Origin: an uncultured Oscillospiraceae bacterium | Lineage (GTDB): Bacteria; Bacillota; Clostridia; Oscillospirales; Ruminococcaceae | DNA: 26,424 nucleotides | Assembly (NCBI GenBank): GCA_934446565.1 | Contig: CAKSEO010000033.1 | Location: forward strand, 1-26,424 | Direction: 5' to 3' | Shown: piece by piece, positions 22,876 through 26,424 of the stretch | Layout: every line of letters begins with the position of its first letter | Numbering within the stretch: the stretch's first letter is position 1 | Translations under genes and position numbers: made by a program | The notes under the pieces: model-generated | Database searches by the model: none | The model's input: only the letters and a program-made list of their open reading frames with translations | What the model was told of the DNA's origin: nothing

Positions 22876-24306
22876 ATGCTCAACGAAAAAGTGACCGTTA
22901 CAATATGCGGAAAATCATACAATCTCCGTACGGACAACGCTTCCGCCCTGCTTCACCAGGGTGAGGAGGCTGACCGCCGCATTACCGAATACTGCCGTGA
23001 AATGTCGCTCTCTAAGGACGACGCATGCGTTTTCACCGTACTCGACGTCCTGGGCGAACTTGATACCGCGAACGCGCAGCGGGATTCCTACGCAAAGAAG
23101 AACGCCGCGCTGGTGAGCACCGCCGAAAAGGGCGCAAAGGCGCTTGAGGAAAACAAGCTGCTGGCGTCCGAAAACGAGCTGCTTTCCAAGGACAGCACAG
23201 CCCTCGCGGAACTCCGCAGAGAGCACACCGAGCTCGAGGGTAAGAACGCTCAGCTCACCGAAACGCTCAACGCCGCGAACGAACGCGCCGCGCAGAATGC
23301 CGCAGCAAAGGCTGATCTCGAAAAGTCGCAGCAGACCGTGAGATCACTTGAGGAAAAGAACGCGCAGCTTACCGGGTCGCTGAGATCCGCCGAAGAAAAG
23401 TCCGAATCCCAGAAGAAGAACCTCGACGAACTGGAGCGCCAGAACGCGGATCTGAAGAAACAGGCTGCAAAGCTCACCGCAGTCACCGACGAAAACAAGA
23501 CGCTCACTGCAAAACTTGAAAAGGCTGCAAATACAGAAGAAGCTCTTCGCCGCAGCGAGGAGCGCGTGTCCTACCTCGAAAAGGAGTGCGGAAAGCTTGA
23601 CGCGGCGAACGCAGAGCTTGAAACGGTGAAGAAAAACCTCGCAGACGAACAAGGCAAGACTTCCGACCTTGAAAAGAAACTTGCGGCGGCTGAAAAGACC
23701 GCAGCGGAGCTCGGCGAAACCAAGCAGACTCTCGCGGCTGAAAAGGGAAGAAACTCCGACCTCGAGAAGAAACTCGCAGCGGCTGAGAAGAACGTTGTCG
23801 AGTTCAATGATATCAAGCAGTCTCTTGCAGCTGAAAAAGGCAGAAATACCGACCTTGAGAAGAAACTCGCAGCCGCTGAAAAGAATTCCGGAGAGCTTTC
23901 CGGGATGAAAAAAGCGCTGGAATCCGAGCAGGGAAAGACCGCCGACCTGGAGCGCCGACTGGACGCCTCCCGCAAGGCTGCGGACGACGCGCAGGGCAGC
24001 ATTTCCGCGCTGGAAAAGGACGTAGCCGCGCTCAGAGCGGAGAACGAGGAGCTTGCCGCGCTGCGCGAAAAAGCCGGAATGTATGAGGAGCTCACCGTGA
24101 GATTCTCGCAGATAGAGAGCGAAAATGCCGCGCTCAAGGCGGCTGGTCCTACCGGAGCGGAAGGAGCCGCTGATACGGCTCAGTTGGACGAGCTGAAAAA
24201 GCAGCTTTCCGACGCGCTCGCCGAGGTCAAGGAGCTCAAGAAGATAAACGCGTCGCTTAATCGGCAGCTTAACGAAATGCTTGAGGATGGTCAGCTTACA
24301 TTATGA
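22876..24306 (+). CDS. zapA: ZapA-like cell division protein with a long repetitive coiled coil
   Basis: The first ~80 residues match ZapA, which binds and bundles FtsZ at the division site: KVTVTICGKSYNLRTDNAS, a helix with HQGEEADRRITEY, then the SLSKDDACVFTVLDVLGELD stretch. ZapA is normally about 80-110 residues. This protein is 476, because the usual short C-terminal coiled coil is replaced by a ~390-residue, highly charged coiled coil (about 80-470). Residues 228-382 consist of five tandem 31-residue units, three of which share the run DLEKKLAAAEK. There is no signal peptide or membrane helix, so it is cytoplasmic. The promoter at 22778-22806 and the divergent mre operon support a morphogenesis role. 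It overlaps the U32 gene by 4 nt (ATGA). A ZapA-like domain in a different scaffold protein is the alternative view. Confidence 0.8.
   Translation: MLNEKVTVTICGKSYNLRTDNASALLHQGEEADRRITEYCREMSLSKDDACVFTVLDVLGELDTANAQRDSYAKKNAALVSTAEKGAKALEENKLLASENELLSKDSTALAELRREHTELEGKNAQLTETLNAANERAAQNAAAKADLEKSQQTVRSLEEKNAQLTGSLRSAEEKSESQKKNLDELERQNADLKKQAAKLTAVTDENKTLTAKLEKAANTEEALRRSEERVSYLEKECGKLDAANAELETVKKNLADEQGKTSDLEKKLAAAEKTAAELGETKQTLAAEKGRNSDLEKKLAAAEKNVVEFNDIKQSLAAEKGRNTDLEKKLAAAEKNSGELSGMKKALESEQGKTADLERRLDASRKAADDAQGSISALEKDVAALRAENEELAALREKAGMYEELTVRFSQIESENAALKAAGPTGAEGAADTAQLDELKKQLSDALAEVKELKKINASLNRQLNEMLEDGQLTL
23557..24021 (+). repeat. Five tandem 93-bp units encoding 31-residue coiled-coil repeats
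   Basis: Units run 23557-23649 (degenerate), 23650-23742, 23743-23835, 23836-23928 and 23929-24021 (diverged). The central three encode DLEKKLAAAEK at the same place in each unit. Their codons differ mostly at third positions (GAAAAGAAACTT versus GAGAAGAAACTC), so the protein pattern is kept while the DNA has drifted. Confidence 0.85.
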
Positions 24307-26351
24307 GTGAAATTCTTGCTCCCCTCGGGGGAATATCAGATCTGCCCGCGGCGCTGAATACCGGCGCCGACGCGGTATATCTGGGTCTATCGGAATTTTC
24401 GGCACGCAAAAATGCCGAAAATTTTTCTGTTGAGGACCTTAAAACAGCCTGTACGGAGTGCCATCTTCGTGGCGTCAAGGTTTACGCCGCGCTGAACACG
24501 ATAGTGTACGACAGCGAGGTAGAAAACTTTGCAGAGTGTGTGAAAAACGCGGCAGAATGCGGCGTAGACGGGCTGATAATCCAGGACGTCGGCGCTGCGG
24601 AGATAGCAAAGCGTGTCTGCCCGAGGCTGCCCAGGCACGCTTCCACGCAGATGACGCTGAACAGCGCGGCGGGAGTAAACGCGGCGCAGGAACTGGGATT
24701 CTGCCGGGCGGTCATCGGGCGCGAGCTTTCGTTTGAGCAGATAAAGCATATCGCGGAGAATACCGGAATCGAGCTCGAGGTGTTCGTACACGGGGCGCTG
24801 TGCGTCTGTATCAGTGGTCAGTGCTACATGAGCAGCATTTTCGGCGGGAGGAGCGGCAGTAGAGGTCTCTGTGCGCAGCCCTGCCGCCTGGATTTCACCT
24901 GCGGCGACAGGCACAGCGTTATTTCGCTGAAAGACAGCTCCCTTGTCCCGCACCTGAAGGAGCTGGACGATATCGGTATCGCCTCGCTCAAGATTGAGGG
25001 CAGAATGAAACGCCCGGAGTACATCGCTTGCGCGGTGGACGCCTGCCGGAAATCGCTTGACGGCGAGGAGTACGACTTTGAGCGGCTGTCCGGGATATTC
25101 TCAAGGGGCGGTCTGACCGACGGGTACTTCACTGGAAGCATGAGCGACATGCAGGGCACCCGCAGCCGAGAGGACGTTGAGAATTCCGCCAAGGCTCTTA
25201 ACGGAATTAAGGCGCTCTACAAAGCGGAATTTCCACGTATCCGGACGGATATCCATACTGTTCTCCGCGCGGGCGAGCCTGCGTTCGCAAGCGCAGTATG
25301 CGGCGATATCTCTGCGGCGGTACAGGGCGATGTTCCGCAGCCCGCGCTGAATGCTCCGCTGACTTCAGAGAGCGTCTGCGGCAGGATGTCCAAGCTGGGC
25401 GGCACGCAGTTCTACGCGGGGGAAGTAACCGCCGAGGTCGGCGAGGGGCTGAATCTCCCGGCGTCCGCGCTGAATTCCCTGCGCCGCGAGCTTGTTGAGC
25501 GGCTTTCGGAGGCTGTCCTCGCGAAGAACACTCCGGATTACAAGCTGCGGGAATTAACGCCGCCGTTGTTCGGAGAGCACGAAACGACTGCGCTTGAGTG
25601 GCGCGCGGAGGTGTATTCCGCCGAGCAGTTACGGCAGGCGCTGGAACTCCCGTTTGGGTTGATTTACGCGCCAATGCGCCTGCTGGACAGTTCCACTCCG
25701 GATAAGGGCAGAATAGCGGTCATACCGCCGTTCGTTCTGTCTGACTGCGAGGACGAGGTGAGGGACAGGCTGCGTGAGCTGCGGGCTGCAGGGTTTACCA
25801 GGGGACTTGCGCACACTCTGGGGCATGCACTTTTACTCCGCGAGGAGGGGTTCGTCGTTCACGGCGGACACCGCATGAATATAATCAACAGCTACGCTGC
25901 GGGAGTATGTGGAGATTTCGGATTTGAGGACATAACGCTGTCCTTTGAGGGAACAGCGGCTCAGCTTGCGGAGATACGCTCTCCGGTTCCGCGCGGGATA
26001 GTCGTTTATGGCAGGCTTCCGCTGATGATAATGCGGCGCTGTCCGGTGAGTGGGGGCAAGCCATGTGGTAGGGTGCACCTGTTCGATGATGGGGGCATAC
26101 CCTGCGGGAAGTGCATAGCGGATCGGCGGGGTAATGAGATGCCGGTGCTCTGCGGCGGGAACAGCGTCGAGATACTGAATCCCGACCTGTTGATAATGAG
26201 CGACCGCCGCCAGTCGCTGGAGCCATTTGATTTTGCGGTGTTGAAATTTACCGGCGAGAGCGAGTTGAAACCTGTTCTGGATATGTACATGAACAATGGA
26301 AAACCCTCAGGCTCGCTTACACGCGGGCTGTACTTCAGAGGAGCGGAATAA
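24303..26351 (+). CDS. U32 peptidase-family protein (RlhA/YdcP-like) with DUF3656-type C-terminus
   Basis: A U32-family protein of 682 residues. Although named peptidases or collagenases, the E. coli members RlhA and TrhP are needed for 23S rRNA and tRNA hydroxylation, so an RNA-modification role is plausible here. The catalytic-type domain (about 1-290) begins EILAPLGGISDLPAALNTGADAVY in the style of a TIM barrel. The U32 signature EVFVHGALCVCISGQC is present, and the four conserved cysteines expected to hold an iron-sulfur cluster are Cys167, Cys174, Cys190 and Cys194. The long remainder (about 290-682) matches the extended DUF3656-containing members and has its own Cys group near the end (CPVSGGKPCGRVHL...CGKC). 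It starts in an ATGA overlap with the ZapA-like gene, an arrangement implying coupled translation. Confidence 0.88.
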   Translation: MSEILAPLGGISDLPAALNTGADAVYLGLSEFSARKNAENFSVEDLKTACTECHLRGVKVYAALNTIVYDSEVENFAECVKNAAECGVDGLIIQDVGAAEIAKRVCPRLPRHASTQMTLNSAAGVNAAQELGFCRAVIGRELSFEQIKHIAENTGIELEVFVHGALCVCISGQCYMSSIFGGRSGSRGLCAQPCRLDFTCGDRHSVISLKDSSLVPHLKELDDIGIASLKIEGRMKRPEYIACAVDACRKSLDGEEYDFERLSGIFSRGGLTDGYFTGSMSDMQGTRSREDVENSAKALNGIKALYKAEFPRIRTDIHTVLRAGEPAFASAVCGDISAAVQGDVPQPALNAPLTSESVCGRMSKLGGTQFYAGEVTAEVGEGLNLPASALNSLRRELVERLSEAVLAKNTPDYKLRELTPPLFGEHETTALEWRAEVYSAEQLRQALELPFGLIYAPMRLLDSSTPDKGRIAVIPPFVLSDCEDEVRDRLRELRAAGFTRGLAHTLGHALLLREEGFVVHGGHRMNIINSYAAGVCGDFGFEDITLSFEGTAAQLAEIRSPVPRGIVVYGRLPLMIMRRCPVSGGKPCGRVHLFDDGGIPCGKCIADRRGNEMPVLCGGNSVEILNPDLLIMSDRRQSLEPFDFAVLKFTGESELKPVLDMYMNNGKPSGSLTRGLYFRGAE

Positions 26352-26424
26352 ACTATAATTTATGTTTGTTAGGAACATTGTAATTTGCATCACTAATTGG
26401 GAGAGTCAAGAGGGGGACTAGTCC
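26352..26424. other. Sequence after the U32 gene to the window end
   Basis: These 73 bases hold no gene that can be supported. They are AT-rich at first, then purine-rich (GGGAGAGTCAAGAGGGGG) and end with the 10-bp palindrome GGACTAGTCC at the window edge. That palindrome could be part of a larger hairpin cut by the edge. Confidence 0.4.

Noticed and set aside
23571..24137. A 188-codon minus-strand frame rich in Ser/Ala/Phe opposite the zapA-like repeats
   Set aside because: Its own apparent repeats are simply the antisense reading of the coiled-coil repeats; it has no start signals.
24424..24437. T-rich stretch early in the U32 gene as a terminator
   Set aside because: It lies within the conserved coding region and no stable GC-rich hairpin stands in front of it.
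26415..26424. GGACTAGTCC palindrome at the last ten bases
   Set aside because: A 10-bp palindrome is common by chance and the window ends inside it, so whether it belongs to a terminator or other element cannot be judged.

Overview
The window looks like a chromosomal segment of a Gram-positive anaerobe of the Clostridia, most likely Oscillospiraceae/Ruminococcus-like. This rests on family content rather than on a database match: class 1B dihydroorotate dehydrogenase with a PyrK partner, DUF896 and DUF1540 small proteins, a DUF624 (YesL-like) protein, a Firmicute-type mreBCD-PBP2 cluster, a ZapA/U32 pair, and ribosome binding sites close to GAAAGGA(G). Base composition is moderately GC-rich (estimated by eye), with AT-rich promoters. 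No tRNA, rRNA, CRISPR array, insertion sequence or prophage gene was seen.

Layout, plus strand: (1) 1-7145, a pyrimidine block: carA-carB (overlapping), an unrecognised four-helix membrane protein, pyrK-pyrD (overlapping), then ruvX. (2) 7172-17375, a tightly packed co-directional run of eleven genes that begins at a sigma-A promoter overlapping an intrinsic terminator and ends at a two-tier terminator. It contains a sialate O-acetylesterase-like enzyme, a DUF896 protein, a short-chain dehydrogenase, a hotdog thioesterase, a secreted GH5 glycanase with a large insertion in its barrel, a membrane-anchored CotH-kinase protein, a 35-residue membrane microprotein, a DUF624 protein, another four-helix membrane protein, uridine phosphorylase and a HAD phosphatase. 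(3) 17398-17768, a cysteine-rich DUF1540 protein and a possible 65-residue protein, closed by a perfect bidirectional terminator.

Minus strand: 22548-17839 holds mreB-mreC-mreD-mrdA (PBP2), the cell-elongation machinery, transcribed away from a 327-bp intergenic region. From the other side of that region a ZapA-like division protein with a very long repetitive coiled coil is transcribed on the plus strand, overlapping by 4 nt a U32 peptidase-like (RlhA-type) gene. Both divergent promoters are readable with canonical 17-bp spacers.

The parts most worth a second look are the GH5-CotH-microprotein-DUF624-4TM cassette (a possible surface glycan/protein-modification unit), the barrel-interrupting insertion in the GH5 enzyme, the 31-residue repeats of the ZapA-like protein, the promoter-terminator overlap at about 7.2 kb, and the shared mreB/zapA control region.
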